Source: Owenia fusiformis
Taxonomy: Eukaryota > Annelida > Polychaeta > Sabellida > Oweniidae
Length of the DNA stretch: 64,000 nucleotides
Direction of reading: 5' to 3'
Assembly: GCA_903813345.2 (NCBI GenBank)
Contig: CAIIXF020000003.1
Coordinates: forward strand, 8,205,815 to 8,269,814
Shown: positions 1 to 10,936 of the stretch, piece by piece
How the letters are laid out: every line of letters starts with the position of its first letter
Position numbering within the stretch: the stretch's first letter is position 1
Notes under the pieces: generated by a model
What the model was told of the DNA's origin: nothing
The model's database searches: none
What the model saw: only the letters and a program-made list of their open reading frames with translations
Translations under genes and position numbers: made by a program

Positions 1-624
1 GGTAAACACTAGTAATTGGCAACTCACTTGCATAGCAAAACCCAATGAACACTATTTTCACAAATCTGTATGTCAAAATGTTAAAGGCCTATGTAACATG
101 TACTCTAACCTCCATTTAATTGGCAGATATTCCATTAATAATTTCAAAGGCACAAATTATAAATACGGTTAAATGTTTGAGATCTAATAAACTGTTCCAC
201 AAGTAAGTTGAATCTTGATTCGAAATGTTTCACCTACTGCAAATTAGTAAATAAACTATGATTGTATTCAACCACAAATGAATACCCAGACACCCGCAAT
301 ATTATAGAATTTTGAAGAAACTGGCATCACTTAGAATGTCACTCAAGAAGTTGATTCTCCACCTCATCATTACATGAACTTCAGTAAGAGTCATTCTAAG
401 TGAAGTTGTTTTATTTTAAAATTCTCCAATATCACGTTTGTTTTAGCAGTTTTTTGGTTATTTACCATTGCATGGCAAAACATTTGGAATCCAGTTTCAT
501 TAAGGTTAAGCTGAAATCTGAGCTTTATCTAAAATGAAAACTGCAGTTAGAGTCATCCAGCTATGGAACAATTTAATAGAGTATAATTTAATAAAGTTAT
601 CATATATTGTTACAATGAATTTCA
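1..624. other. AT-rich sequence without a recognisable gene
   Basis: I see no convincing exon, repeat or RNA here. It lies downstream of the minus-strand PHD exon and would be intron if that exon is spliced at its apparent donor. Confidence 0.4.
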
Positions 625-675
625 TCAATTAGTATTGAGCTGTAAAATTGAAAACCAGTAATATGAATAAATTAC

Positions 676-900
676 CACAGATGTACAAGTAGGGCAACAC
701 CATTCATTGTCACCAATTTCTGCTACAAATGGCAGTGACTCCCCACTACATGACTGATGCCACCACTCCTCACAAAAGGTGCAGGCTATCCAAGACTCCT
801 TATCCTTAGCTGTATTGTCACAGTTGAAACACATAGACTTCCTCGAGGGTCCTGCAGACCCCTTTGATGATGGTTGTTTGGATGATGAATTTGATGTCAT
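676..900 (-). CDS. PHD-finger exon, possible partial gene
   Basis: The frame starts with ATG at 900. After about 20 Ser/Lys-rich residues it encodes a compact zinc finger with CFNC, CTFC, a WWHQSC segment and a final CCPTC. This is the Cys4-His-Cys3 spacing of a PHD finger, a module that usually binds histone tails and is also carried by some transposable-element proteins. At 676/675 the coding sequence meets a GTAATT donor-like site, after which the frame turns hydrophobic and stops, so this is probably a first or internal exon. A second broken frame ends 18 bases upstream at 918 in another frame; the two may be one ancestral gene. Host gene or element ORF cannot be decided. Confidence 0.6.
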
Positions 901-917
901 GATTTGTGTCCTGTGTT

Positions 918-1617
918 TTAATTTTTTTTCTTCGCGATTCGTTTCAGTAGTAACTTTTTGGCATTAGTTGCATTCAAAAATTTGGAGGTGACTGGTTTAA
1001 AGAGCTCATCGATGGCCTGAGCATGACTTTCCGCAAGATCAATATCCTCATATCTCGAGTGCAAACTTTCTGTTGGTTCCTGTGGAAATAGTTCTCTCCA
1101 AATTATAGGCAGTGTATTGTCAGATAAGACTTTGTCCTTAATATACTCAGGATAATCTTCTCCATGGACTGATACAGTTGCATCATTAGCAAACATCAGC
1201 CTGCACGATTCTACCTTAAGCCAATACTCAAATGTTGTGTCTTTGATGTGTGAGTCCACCAGCCCTGTTGCTGCTTTTCAACTAGCTTCAGCGAATCGGG
1301 ATATTGAGTTGTGTCTTTCAATACAGACACTTTCTCCTCAAGGTGAGAAAGGAGTCCAATTCTCCTAAGTAATTCTCCAGAGTCTTCATATGAAGCAGCC
1401 TGTAGGTTCCTTGTCACTTTTCTACGCATCACTTTTTGTAAGAGCTGCTGGCAAAACCTCCGATAAATCTAAGCAGGCCGTATCCAGTGGGTTTTATTTC
1501 AACAGGCTGTTTAGGCACAGGATGGGTAATTTTCATTGTTTCTTTGATGTGGTTTTCCAGTACAATAGTAGTAGCTCTGACGAGGACTGTTCGTTTCAAA
1601 CTTTTGTTGCTTGGCAT
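918..1617 (-). pseudogene. broken unknown frame upstream of the PHD finger
   Basis: Three overlapping minus-strand frames (1617-1429, 1432-1211, 1259-918) read best as one protein of about 230 residues interrupted by frameshifts near 1430 and 1255. The C-terminal 110 residues are mixed-charge, contain aromatic segments such as FEYWLKVES and WRELFPQEP, and end in a basic KKLLLKRIAKKKN tail. I recognise no family. Its position just before the PHD finger suggests the N-terminal part of the same ancestral protein, perhaps of an element. Two frame breaks in 700 bases argue against function. Confidence 0.4.
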
Positions 1618-1744
1618 TTTCTGTATGGCTGAGGAAAATGTTTGAGAATGGAGAAATTTTGTTAGATTATGCCTTGAGGAGGTTCTTACTTTTGTTGTGC
1701 TTCCTTGATAGTTTTGAATAATTTCAGTGTTTATGAGAGTGTTG

Positions 1745-3825
1745 AATTGATCTAATGATTGTTACTGTTCCAACTTCACATTATATTTTTATTAAGAGAA
1801 GAACAATAATTTTTTGCAGTGTCCATCATATACCATCATCAGTCATTACATACTTTTAATTTGACATCTGGGTTCCTGTCCTGGAGAGAATGCAGAAATG
1901 CTTGGATCATCTTCTGGTCCTCACAGTCAGCAAGTAGGAATACTATCAGATGTCCTGAATAATATGTATAACAAACTTATTAGTGTTTTTATCATACTTA
2001 TATTTGAGGTTTGATATTGTTAACACATTGTGCCTTGTTATTTTTCATTAGTCAAAATATAAGATATCTATTACCAATGGCCGAAATGTTATAACATTGA
2101 TGCATTTAGAGTGATAAACATCTATTTTATATCATTTGTAAGTGTTGTGCAGGGGAATGTCTTCAATGTGGGCTCAAGAGATTATTTAATATTATTGTAA
2201 TAATGGATTTTTTGGTGAGAGGTATATTATCAGTTAGAAATCTGGAAATCACCCTTTCCAAATTTGTCTTGAACAACTAAAGTTATTAGTTTGAATCTGT
2301 ATTCGTTTGTGTTGTGGGTACTGTCTATACATAGAATCTTCTCTGCAAATTCTTTAAAAAACAAGAGATTGTTGTTCAGTCTGTATACCCAAAATGAACC
2401 TGGACTCATTAAAATGAAGATTAGAAAATGTCATTGCTTTTCCTTGGGGTTTAAATAATAAGATAAGATTAAATTTATCTTGTTCTAATTCAGAAAGTAA
2501 AATACACGTTGACTGATGGTCATCGGAATGTCTCCTCTCTTGATTGATAAAGCAATCCTTGAGACTGTTAATGTTCTTCATTGTAATTAGGTGTTTTTGT
2601 CTGAATTTTTGTATACTGCTTCTCTCTTCTCTATTTCCAACGTCATTCTGTATATCTGACAAAAATATTTGTTTAGAAAATATGTTTCTTTCGTGACATG
2701 TATTCAGGTCAAGAAAATGCTAGTCAACAAATATGGTGAATATGAAAACTGAGATATATCATACATGGACATGAAGTAAAACCTGCAAATCTGGCATACA
2801 TATGGACCAGCCAATAGGTTTTCAATAAGTAGGTATATTTAAACCTGCACAATATGTCAAATGTCGGCACATATTATTTTTACTTTTTCATACAGCTAAC
2901 AAGATTATTAAAGCTCCGGTATATAAGCTTAATATCATTAATATCATTAAGCACAATTATTTAGTTCAATAAACAAAAAAAGATTGACGCATGGATCCAA
3001 CCAAGGCCATTATCAACACAATTATCATTAGCTATTGTACATGAGATTTGCCCCATTTGTTCACCATTGCATAATCTTTGATTAAAGCTAAAAATCTTAA
3101 AGTTGACCCCAGAACAACCCAGGATTGCTTTCTCGAGGGATGGTCAGGTTTAAGGTTCTCTCTCATATTGGTTTTATCTAAAGTCCTATCAGCTTGTACA
3201 CCTTCCACCAGCTTTTCTTTATAGTATTCCGAATGTCTTGAGGTATCAGGTGATATTGGGCATCGGAGATGTTAATTTCATGGCTAAGTGTTTTAATGAA
3301 CTTCACAGTCACAGTGTTATCATTGCTCTCCCTAACACTCATACTTGATAAACAGTTGATATTCAATCTGCAGGACCCCTTATTTCTTCTTATTTTGTTT
3401 TATGCTTTGTCTCTTCTTGTCTTCTTTGAGGTCTGGTGGCAAAACCATCTCGATTGAATCTGTAGTATGTTAATGTTGCTGAAATTAACATTTAGAAGTT
3501 TACTCCATCATATCATTGACACTTCTGATGTAGCATACATATCTCTGGGATGTATAGTCAACAATGATCTCATAATATCATACATCAATGTTCTGTATGA
3601 AAACCTCATGGTATCATACCTCCATCTTCTGCATAATAATCTCATAGTATCATACCTCAATGATCTGTATAACCTCAATGATCTGTATAACCTCATGGTA
3701 TCATACCTCCATCCTCTGCATAATAACCTCAAGGTATCATACCTCAATGATCTGTATAACCTCAATGATCTGTATAACTTATGGTATCATGCCTTAATAT
3801 TGTGCATAATAACCTCTTGGCATCA
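1745..3825. repeat. dispersed ~2-kb repeat, copy A
   Basis: The sequence from about 1745 onward matches 11582-13540 nearly base by base with small indels; shared stretches include TTCCAACTTCACATTATA at the left end and the block around the BamHI-like GCATGGATCCAACC. A shorter third relative lies at 10827-10915. Both long copies run directly into Ty3/gypsy RNase H debris on the minus strand, so the repeat is probably the 3' half (beyond RNase H) of one gypsy family, although I could not identify integrase motifs in it. Short frames inside it are not convincing genes. Confidence 0.75.
3590..3795. repeat. tandem repeat with CATACCTCAATGATCTG units
   Basis: Alternating blocks of the types 'CTCATGGTATCATACCTC', 'CATCTTCTGCATAATAA' and 'AATGATCTGTATAACCTC' recur about every 18, 40 and 100 bases. 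They produce a spurious repetitive peptide in more than one frame. A shorter version sits at 13430-13530 in copy B, so the array expanded or contracted after the copies separated. Confidence 0.7.
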
Positions 3826-4356
3826 TGCATTCTTTTTCAATTTGAGCATATTTACGCTCTGCTTCCGTTAGAGTTTTGGATACAAAACTAATTGGCAGCC
3901 AATCTTTCTCCGCCTATACCATATGAAGATGCATCTGCACTGACTTAAGTTGGTTTTCCAAGTTCATAAAATGCTAAACATGGCGATTGAGACAATTTTG
4001 ACTTGATATCTTCAAACGCTCTTTTTTGAGGTTCAGCCTATATAAAGCTTACATCTTTTCGTAAAAGATCACTGCATGACATACCTTTCCCTTCTGACAA
4101 ATTTGTTCAACTCTGAAAAATCAATGCACACCCTAATAGGATCATTAGAATCATTTTTGTGAGCTAGAACAATACCTGCACACCATTCAGTGGGCTCAGT
4201 AATTTTTTGAGATATAATCCCATCCCTTACCATTTTATCAAATTTTCCCCTCAATTTAGGAACTAGGGGTAATGGGACATGGCGAGGGGTCGACAGAGCA
4301 CAGGGTACAGCATCTGGTTCCAGTTGTATCTTGTAAGGTTCTGCCATCTCGCCCAA
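3825..4356 (-). pseudogene. Ty3/gypsy RT start joined to RNase H, internally deleted
   Basis: The minus strand first encodes the start of a Ty3/gypsy reverse transcriptase (4356-4069): a PRHVPLPLVPKL stretch, GIISQKITEPTEWCAG, and the RVCIDFSELNK block. Below 4060 it continues with RNase H, seen as KPT-VSADASSYGIG and LTEAERKYAQIEKEC. The polymerase core with the YxDD box, about 350 codons in intact relatives, is missing between them. Stops lie inside the RNase H part. This is the debris adjoining repeat copy A and has no intact function. Confidence 0.8.
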
Positions 4357-4497
4357 ACCATTGAATCGGTCTGGATATTTGTCACGATATCCTTTGTTGA
4401 TTTGTTCCTGGTCTATCTTTCATGAGTTTTTAAAAAATTGTGAATATAATTTCTGAACCCTAAGAGAACAAGCTTCTGTTTTTTTGTTAATAATTAA

Positions 4498-4575
4498 AAA
4501 ATTGTTCCAACCTGGAATCGAACCTGAGCTGTGTGAGTGCTAGGCGAAGCCATTACCACAACTGGAGTGGCTTAT
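4498..4575 (-). repeat. tRNA-like B-box segment, possible SINE remnant
   Basis: On the minus strand GGTTCGATTCC matches a pol III B box, preceded by a TGGCTTCGCC segment resembling an A box. Acceptor and T stems do not pair well, so this is not a functional tRNA. It may be the head of a tRNA-derived SINE. Confidence 0.35.
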
Positions 4576-4677
4576 ATGCATGTTTTTTGCAACTATAGTG
4601 ATTTATCCCACCCTAAGTGCTTTATATGATTGTATAATAGCATTGTATAACTGCAATATAAAACCAACACTCATCGT

Positions 4678-4769
4678 ATACAACTCTTGAGAACGATATA
4701 CAACTCCTGGATAGCGTATACAACTCCTGGGCAGCGTATACAACTCTTCGACTTGATATACAACTGCGG
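4678..4769. repeat. 20-bp tandem repeat, about 4.6 copies
   Basis: Units begin ATACAACTC at 4678, 4698, 4718, 4738 and 4758, an exact 20-base period with changes in the second half of each unit. It sits about 50 bases before the long hairpin. Confidence 0.85.
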
Positions 4770-4820
4770 TATTTATATTAACCTTTTATTGATTAAAGAT
4801 TAGGGTGGGATAATAAGATC

Positions 4821-4953
4821 ATATAATGGTTGATTCTGTATATCGTTATACTCTCGTGAGTATATGATATATTCACTCGTTCCCTTCAGTCACTCGTGAA
4901 TATATCATATACTCACGAGAGTATAAACACGATATACGGAATCAACCATTATA
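4821..4953. repeat. long imperfect hairpin (about 60-bp arms)
   Basis: The arm starting ATATAATGGTTGATTC at 4821 is repeated inverted and ends at 4953; the arms meet around 4880-4890 over a loop of about 11 bases. Mismatches are few. A further short inverted pair (CCCACCCTAA near 4608, TTAGGGTGGG near 4800) brackets the 20-bp array. This may be a foldback element, though no target duplication is clear. Confidence 0.8.
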
Positions 4954-5088
4954 TAACCTCATAATATAATATTTTTAAGTTTAAGGTTCTACAGACACTT
5001 TGAAAAAATAAACCTATCTGATTGGTTGTTGTAAACAGTGGGAGCTCTAAAAATATTTGGTGCCAAATTTATTTTTCAGTGTTTTACC

Positions 5089-5268
5089 TCTTGTGCAGCA
5101 TTTTTGGCAGACACTAAGAGCTCCCACAGAAGAGTTGTTTTAGCAGTACCTGCCTGTCCAAGTATACAAACGCGATGTCCATTGGCAACAAGATTTCTGC
5201 ATAAGTCAACTTGTGGATTGCGGATGTTTTCCATTTTTAGGCCATACTGTATTACCCAGGATGCATCT
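5089..5268 (-). CDS. exon encoding a P-loop (Walker A) segment
   Basis: A 180-base open stretch lies between a pyrimidine-rich TTCTCAG acceptor (exon from 5268) and an AAGAG/GTAAAA donor (exon to 5089), which is good splice grammar. It encodes about 60 residues with GQAGTAKTTLLWELL, a Walker A variant in which the usual G before K is A. The preceding NPQVDLCRNLVANGHRVCILG resembles the helix and strand that lead into the P-loop of PIF1-like and AAA-type NTPases. No Walker B or further helicase motif is visible nearby. A fragment of a host helicase or of an element-borne ATPase are both possible. Confidence 0.5.
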
Positions 5269-5289
5269 CTGAGAAGAGGAGATTAAGAT

Positions 5290-5871
5290 AGAGATTTAAA
5301 CGAGATTTAGCGGGAGGACGCAGTTGAGAAACATTTTGTGAAGAAAGAGCACATTTATATGTTTTCTACGATCTCGACGTAATTTGAGGTATGGACTTTC
5401 ATTTTTATTTTGCAAATGGATTTTGACCCTCTGAATTGCCTAAGGACTTCAATTTTTCTTCAACATATATTGTAATGACTTCAATATGAATGAAATGTCC
5501 CTTTGTGTTCTGGTCCTCAATTGTGATATTGGTTCTCGATTGGAGGGGGATGTTAGACATTGTTTCTTTTCACGTTAGATCATGGTTTTGGGATATATAG
5601 GGTCTACTTTTCGTATGACAGATTTACACTTACAGTTTGATTTTCTTAGTGGGTTTCTTTAATGTTTTAAGTCCCCATTCCCTTTTGATTTTGCGCTTAT
5701 ATATTTCCACCCATTCAACCTAAAAGTAATACAGCCCGAGTTTAAGCCAATTTTAGCAAAAAATATTTAATATCATCTGAAGAACACTGTCTTACCTTGA
5801 TACTAGGATATATTCAACCCATATAACTGAAGGATATCGGAGATTTCTCATATTGAAGTGGGTACATTCAA
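5290..5871. other. no feature recognised
   Basis: AT-rich intergenic or intronic sequence. No coding pattern or repeat structure seen. Confidence 0.4.
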
Positions 5872-6255
5872 TTTGATATATCATATTTAGAATCTACATG
5901 TAAAATTACATTTAGAAATGTGGTTTTGAAAAGAGTTAATCAACTTTGAAAATTAAATTTTCTTTGAAAATGTGATTTCTAGGTTGGGGAGATTCCCCAT
6001 AGACCCCATGTTGTAAAACCACAAAAAGTTAAATATCTTTTCTTGTGTTGGGCAGATAATATTTTCTTTTACTGGACATATTTTAATTTGTATAACTATC
6101 AGATACATAAGGGTAATATGAAAAGTGAACCACTAAAACTGATGCATATTCAAGGGAATTTTAAGGGAATTTTGTAATACACTGCCATGTTAATTCCCCC
6201 GAATCAGCCACCTTTGGCGAAACTGGTAACTACCTACCTGCATCTGAGTAATTGG
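5872..6255. repeat. dispersed ~380-bp repeat, copy 1
   Basis: It matches 41693-42080 in the same orientation through the whole length, for example AATCTACATGTAAAATTACAT, CATAGACCCCATG, GAATCAGCCACCT and GAAACTGGTAACTACCTAC. Identity looks like roughly 85%. No terminal inverted repeats or coding content were seen. Confidence 0.8.
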
Positions 6256-7194
6256 AATAGCTCACAGGTCATAGCCTCGTTCTGATTATTAGTCACATGA
6301 CCTTTGACAAGGGAATCCCCAACAATGTGCAAGTGTGAGTAAATTTATTTCTGTTGATAACGCTGAATTGTGAAGTCAAAACACAACCAAGGTCAGTAAA
6401 AACGATGTTTATATGTACCAGTGTGCTTTGTGATTCAGTTTTTCTTATTCATATGTAGGTTGAACTAACATTTCATCCATTCCGAATTACTTTAAGTACC
6501 TTATATACAGAGGCAAGAACTTCTCCTAAATTAAGTAAAGATGCTAGCCGTGCTCCATATATTCACCAACAGACATAAGTCTATATAACAGTTGGTAGAA
6601 GTTGTAGTAAGTCTTAACACAAATACAATTCTATGGAACTTGTGAAATAGAATATTTTATGTGGCATCATGAGTTGCGCATGTACTTACATAGAGCTGCA
6701 TTTATGGGTAAGTGTGGGTGAGTCTGGGTAAGTTGATCTCGATAAACAGATCGAGGAAATATGTCAAAGGAAAGTGAAAAGTGCCGCCACCAAACCTAGG
6801 GACACCTCACAGCACCCACTGTACCCTATGTATTTGTAAAACTACTATACATATGCACCAACAACCTTTGTAAATGACTCAAGATTTTATTTTGCTCCTT
6901 CTCTAGCTAACAATAAAGCCTTACAGCTTACATATATTTCATGTCACTCTATTACTTCCATATTACACTTGAAAGTCAAACAACATAGCCTTAGTTGACC
7001 ATGGGGCCTCGCTGACGACACCTCATTTTATACTCTCGGGTGACAATTTATTTCCAAGTATATTTATACTCTCAGGTGACAATTTATTTCCAAGTATATT
7101 TATACATACTTATCTTAGGTGAGATATCTTGGTTTTCCCGTATACTAAAATTGAAGTGTTTGGTTTCCAACCTTCACATTCCTACCTTATTTAC
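6256..7194. other. non-coding, with a 36-bp direct duplication at 7031-7102
   Basis: No gene seen. Near the right end a 36-base unit beginning TACTCTC is present twice (7031 and 7067), differing at one position. The DIRS-like element starts just beyond. Confidence 0.55.
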
Positions 7195-7731
7195 TTTTAA
7201 AAGGCAGTTGAGGACCATCTGCCCATCTTCATGATCTGGATATCTGAAAAACCAGACTGGGCTAGGTACGTTGCGCCCCCGATGCAAAACTATGTGCTTA
7301 AAACAACCCTTTTGAACACCCTACTTTTGTTAACACTGCTTTCATTACAGTTCTGAACCATGCAATACTTACTGTTTTTTTTAATATAAAAATAGTGGGC
7401 CATCATGCCATCCCCGTAAGCTCAAATAAGTATGCATCGCCACAATTGGGCATGTGGCCTGTTTGACTGTGGGATGTATATTGTTCTTACAAGGTCGTGT
7501 GCTGTGCTTAAATGTATGAAAACACAGCACTACGCCTTCATGCAAAAGCTTCTCTAGGCTATTGATCTTCAAGTTGTGTGTAAACCCAGTCATCTCCCCT
7601 ACCATAAGCAAACCAAAAAATGCTAGAGTGTACATTGCTGTATACAAAACTACTGCCCCCTCCTCATTTAGCACTTCTGGTAAGTCCAGGACCATTTTTA
7701 GCTCAAATGGTGAGCTTTTGCAACCACTCAC
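7195..7731 (-). pseudogene. DIRS-type tyrosine recombinase, decayed
   Basis: The frame 7731-7381 carries the family's central block: AFFGLLMVGEMTG, FHTFKHST, CPIVAMHTYLSLRG and DGPLFLY. In active tyrosine recombinases the first catalytic Arg sits where this copy has Met (GLLM-VGE). After a frame break near 7380 the C-terminal part is still visible at about 7254-7200 as GFSDIQIMKMGRWSSTAF, the segment that precedes the catalytic Tyr; a stop then replaces the Tyr region. The family integrates circular cDNA by recombination instead of using a DDE integrase. Here the Arg loss, frameshifts and missing Tyr make it inactive. Confidence 0.8.
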
Positions 7732-7860
7732 TTGTTTCTAATAAAACAATAGAAATGGGTTGTCTGACATCAACTACCCCACTGGTTTTGTTGAGCCTTT
7801 TAGCCCTTGTTGAATGAAAAAGACTTTAGTTAGGTCTTTAAGTCCTGCCATTTTATGCAC

Positions 7861-8388
7861 TTATGCTATCGCCAATACAAAAGTAAGAATTGAGGAAGGA
7901 GCATAATGCAATCGATGCATTTCCACTATAAATAAACTTAGATGTACATCTGATAAGGGAAAAATTGAACAGTTCATTTTTAGGCCAAAGCTCACTAACT
8001 TTGTCCAGGTCCGCCGATGTAAGTCCCTGGTTCCCGGTGCCTGAGCTCTCGAAACTAGCTGACGGAAGATAAGTTCCAATTCCTTTGCTTGAGATGGTCG
8101 GATACTTCTTTGTAAATCATATCCTCGTGGGCCCTGGCCTCCAAGAAACTCTGAAACATGTTTCTCGATAAAGCGTTCCGCTGCCACATTTTCTACCCCT
8201 GGGATATGAATAGCTTTAACAAAGATATTATTTTCCAGACATATTAATACCATTTTGTGTAATAGTAGCATCATTTTCTTGTCCCTGGTTACCCCTTTAT
8301 TTATCATATGACACACTGCTTCATTATCCGACCTGATTGTCATACTTTTATTTGCAAAATATGTGCCCCACATCAAGATGGCCGCCAC
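7861..8388 (-). pseudogene. DIRS-like RNase H end and recombinase N-terminal domain
   Basis: The first 75 residues match the C-terminal half of the RNase H in DIRS-like elements: IRSDNEAVCHMINKG followed by KAIHIPGVENVAAERF, equivalent to the IPG..N..AD box. The rest, with SRAQAPGTRDLHRRTWTKLVSFG, resembles the SAM-like core-binding domain at the start of the tyrosine recombinase. It continues the RT frame above 8412 after a frameshift and leads into the recombinase below 7731. Confidence 0.75.
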
Positions 8389-8411
8389 AATCGGATAAAT
8401 TTCAAAAATGG

Positions 8412-8924
8412 CTATATTTTCATATTACCAACTATCTGGCCATTCGCCATAACTTTTTTTTTTGTTGAAATCACACCGTAATCCCATGTCGAACCATCCG
8501 ATATTGGACAACATTTTTGACGATTTTCCCATTCTTCGTCTAAGAATAATTTTTTTCCGTTAAAGCTACTCAAGAAACTTTTCCAAATTGACAGATCCAG
8601 TTTGACTTCCGGCGTAACGCTGACATGCCAATATCTTTCCCGCACCTGCATGCCCAAATGTATGAGTCTTCTTATGAAGGTCACACCAAATGGAATTACT
8701 ATTGTACAATGCTGTAGAAGCCCTACTATTCTTTGCAACTGCTTCTTCGTTACTTTGGCCTTAGCTTCTATTTCTTGTATTTTCAAATTAACTTTCTGGA
8801 GTTTATCTTTGGGTAGGCAAATCTGTTTGTTTATCGAATCGATTTCAATACCTAGGGAAGTTAAAACCTTATCAGGACCTTCGGTTTTGTTAGGGGCTAA
8901 TGGTGCACCTACCTCATTGCACAC
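8412..8924 (-). pseudogene. DIRS-like RT thumb and RNase H start
   Basis: The frame encodes the post-catalytic RT region: LTSLGIEIDSINKQICLPKDKL, then TKKQLQRIVGLLQHC, the pattern that follows the DD box in DIRS and gypsy polymerases. The RNase H start appears as PISDGSTWDYGVI, where the first catalytic Asp is kept. It is separated from the catalytic RT frame (8939-9334) by a frame break at 8924-8939. Confidence 0.8.
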
Positions 8925-8938
8925 ATTTTGAAACTTTT

Positions 8939-9334
8939 TCAGACTTGCCTGACATTTCTCAAAGGAATCTTCCAGAATGATAAATCATCTAACACATGAA
9001 ACATTGAACCTATGCCTAATTTCTCAATTGCAATCCAATTCAATGCAGTTCTTAACAACTCAGAGGTTTTACATGAGATTGATAACCCCATTGGCAAAGT
9101 CAAGTCTAGATAATGCTGATTTCGAAACCGGAAACCTAACAAATGTCTGGAGTTTGGATGGATAGGTAGTATTTTAAAAGCTGATTGGACATTGCATTTG
9201 GCCATAAAAACAGGTTTATTTTGATTTGCTTTATATATCACCGGAAGGCTGGCCCTCTTGATGCAACAATACAGTGTTGTTGCATCACGATGCCCCAAGT
9301 GAATACAATTCGGAAAAGATTTGCTTTTGGGCAT
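8939..9334 (-). pseudogene. DIRS-like reverse transcriptase core
   Basis: Recognisable RT blocks are MAKCNVQSAFKILPIHP (replacing the usual D-S/A-Y-F block; the first catalytic Asp appears as Asn), FRFRNQHYLDLTLPMGLSISCKTSE, and VLDDLSFWK, which keeps the paired Asp. Together with RNase H and tyrosine recombinase downstream on the same strand it gives the RT-RH-YR order of DIRS-like elements. No terminal repeats were found on either side, and no gag frame precedes it. Confidence 0.8.
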
Positions 9335-9344
9335 TGGAACGATT

Positions 9345-10090
9345 GACCTAGATATTAGTAACGTGTGTTCTTTGGTTTACTGCTCAGTTGTTTGTGCATT
9401 TTCAATTTTGTCACTGTATATTGAAGGTGTAACTGAGGTGGTAACCTGATAGTCAGGTATGTGTAATATCAGGGTTCTAGCTTTACTGGTTAGGCTTTTA
9501 GGAAACGTCCAAATTACACGAAGAACTTATTCTGATAGACTTCTGAAATTATGAAACACCTTAGTACCAATAGTACTATTTTTATTAGTCCAGTTTTGAT
9601 TTTCTTTTTATATCTCACCTGTAGATATCGAATCTTTTCATATCTTAGTAGAACATAAAGAAGGTGGTCTACCCTTCTATTAAACCTCTTGTTCAGATAA
9701 AATGACTTTAGTATGTTGTAAAGTTGTAAAATAAAGTATTGAAAGATATCAAGCAATTTCTGATATAACCAATTGGATCAAAAATTAATTTAGTGAACTT
9801 AATCATTCAATTAGTTAACTTTATTGTTTGCCTACTCATATTGTTTGGTCCTTACCTCTCAACATACATGTTGGTATCAGTGTTACCATGATCAAAGTTG
9901 CGATAAGCCATTGCCCACTCATCTACAATATATGATTGTATTTTAAATATAGATAGAATATTAATTTGTAAAGTTTTATACCAGTACAATGGTCATACTT
10001 ATAAATTATGGCTGGTTACTTTGGATGAGAATTAATATGATGGTATTTGCTACTCCTTGGAATAGCATTATCAATTTTAGATGATAATTT
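9345..10090. other. no feature recognised
   Basis: AT-rich, without a coding pattern I can support. The upstream half of the DIRS-like element (gag) would be expected here but is not visible. Confidence 0.35.
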
Positions 10091-10096
10091 GATTAC

Positions 10097-10291
10097 CTTT
10101 CCTGTTTAGGTAATAGGCCTTGAAATAATCTACAAACTTCCTTTGTCTTGGGGAAAAATATGTCAGATACCCTTAAGTTAGCTGTTGAAACTTCTCCAAC
10201 GATTTGGCATCCATTATAAGCATAAGACTTGTATATGTCAACTTTGTCAGTGGGATTTTTTATGAGTAAGTTAATGTGCTTCTTCCATGCT
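10097..10291 (-). CDS. isolated exon of unknown gene
   Basis: A 195-base open stretch is bounded by an ATGTAG acceptor (exon from 10291) and an AAAG/GTAATC donor (exon to 10097). It encodes 65 residues starting around AWKKHINLLIKNP, with a conserved-looking middle (YNGCQIVGEVSTANLRVSDIF) and ending FQGLLPKQER. I recognise no family. The acceptor lacks a strong pyrimidine tract. Confidence 0.35.
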
Positions 10292-10826
10292 CTACATATT
10301 TGCAAATATATAAATCAATAACACAAATAATAAATCAATTACTGTTTATTTGGTATTTAATCCAAGTGGTTAATTTGCCGAATGATTGATTAATATCATT
10401 TTTCTAATTTTAATTTTCCTAATGATAAGAAACTTCCCATTGGATAACATGATGGAGATAATATTTCCGACATTTCATTTTCAGAACCTGGCAAGAATTA
10501 GGCAATAGAAAAATCAAATGATTAGGTAAAATTACCACTTTTACAGTATTGCCCCACGAATGAAGTTCATAGGGATATAAAGATTAAAGTCATCCACTTG
10601 TCTGTCCATCCTTTCAGACATGAATGGTTTGTTCTGTTGGATTTGCTACTCTGTGGAGTTTTCTAGCTATGAATATTATTGTTTCACTTGATAATTTGTG
10701 ATTTAATTATATTTATTACCTGTTAAAGCATCATTTACAGAGAAGGTGCTTCACATGTGGGCCATAAACTGCTGTAACAGTATTCCATTCAGAATTATCT
10801 GTTAAAATATGAATTTGTTACAACTA

Positions 10827-10928
10827 CCTGCTCTAGTATATAAGTTTAATATCAAAGCACAATCATTTAGTTAAAAAACTAAAATAGATCTATGCATTGA
10901 TCCAACCAAGTATATACATTTGTCCATC
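10827..10928. repeat. short third copy of part of the 2-kb repeat
   Basis: About 90 bases (CTAGTATATAAG to GATCCAACCAAG) match 12770-12850 and 2915-3005. The match stops near the hAT-like element at 10937. Confidence 0.65.
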
Positions 10929-10936
10929 CAGTCAAT

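Noticed and set aside
3467-3871. 134-residue repetitive protein on the plus strand
   Set aside because: It is the translation of the AATGATCTGTATAACCTC tandem repeat; other frames are open as well, and copy B does not keep it.
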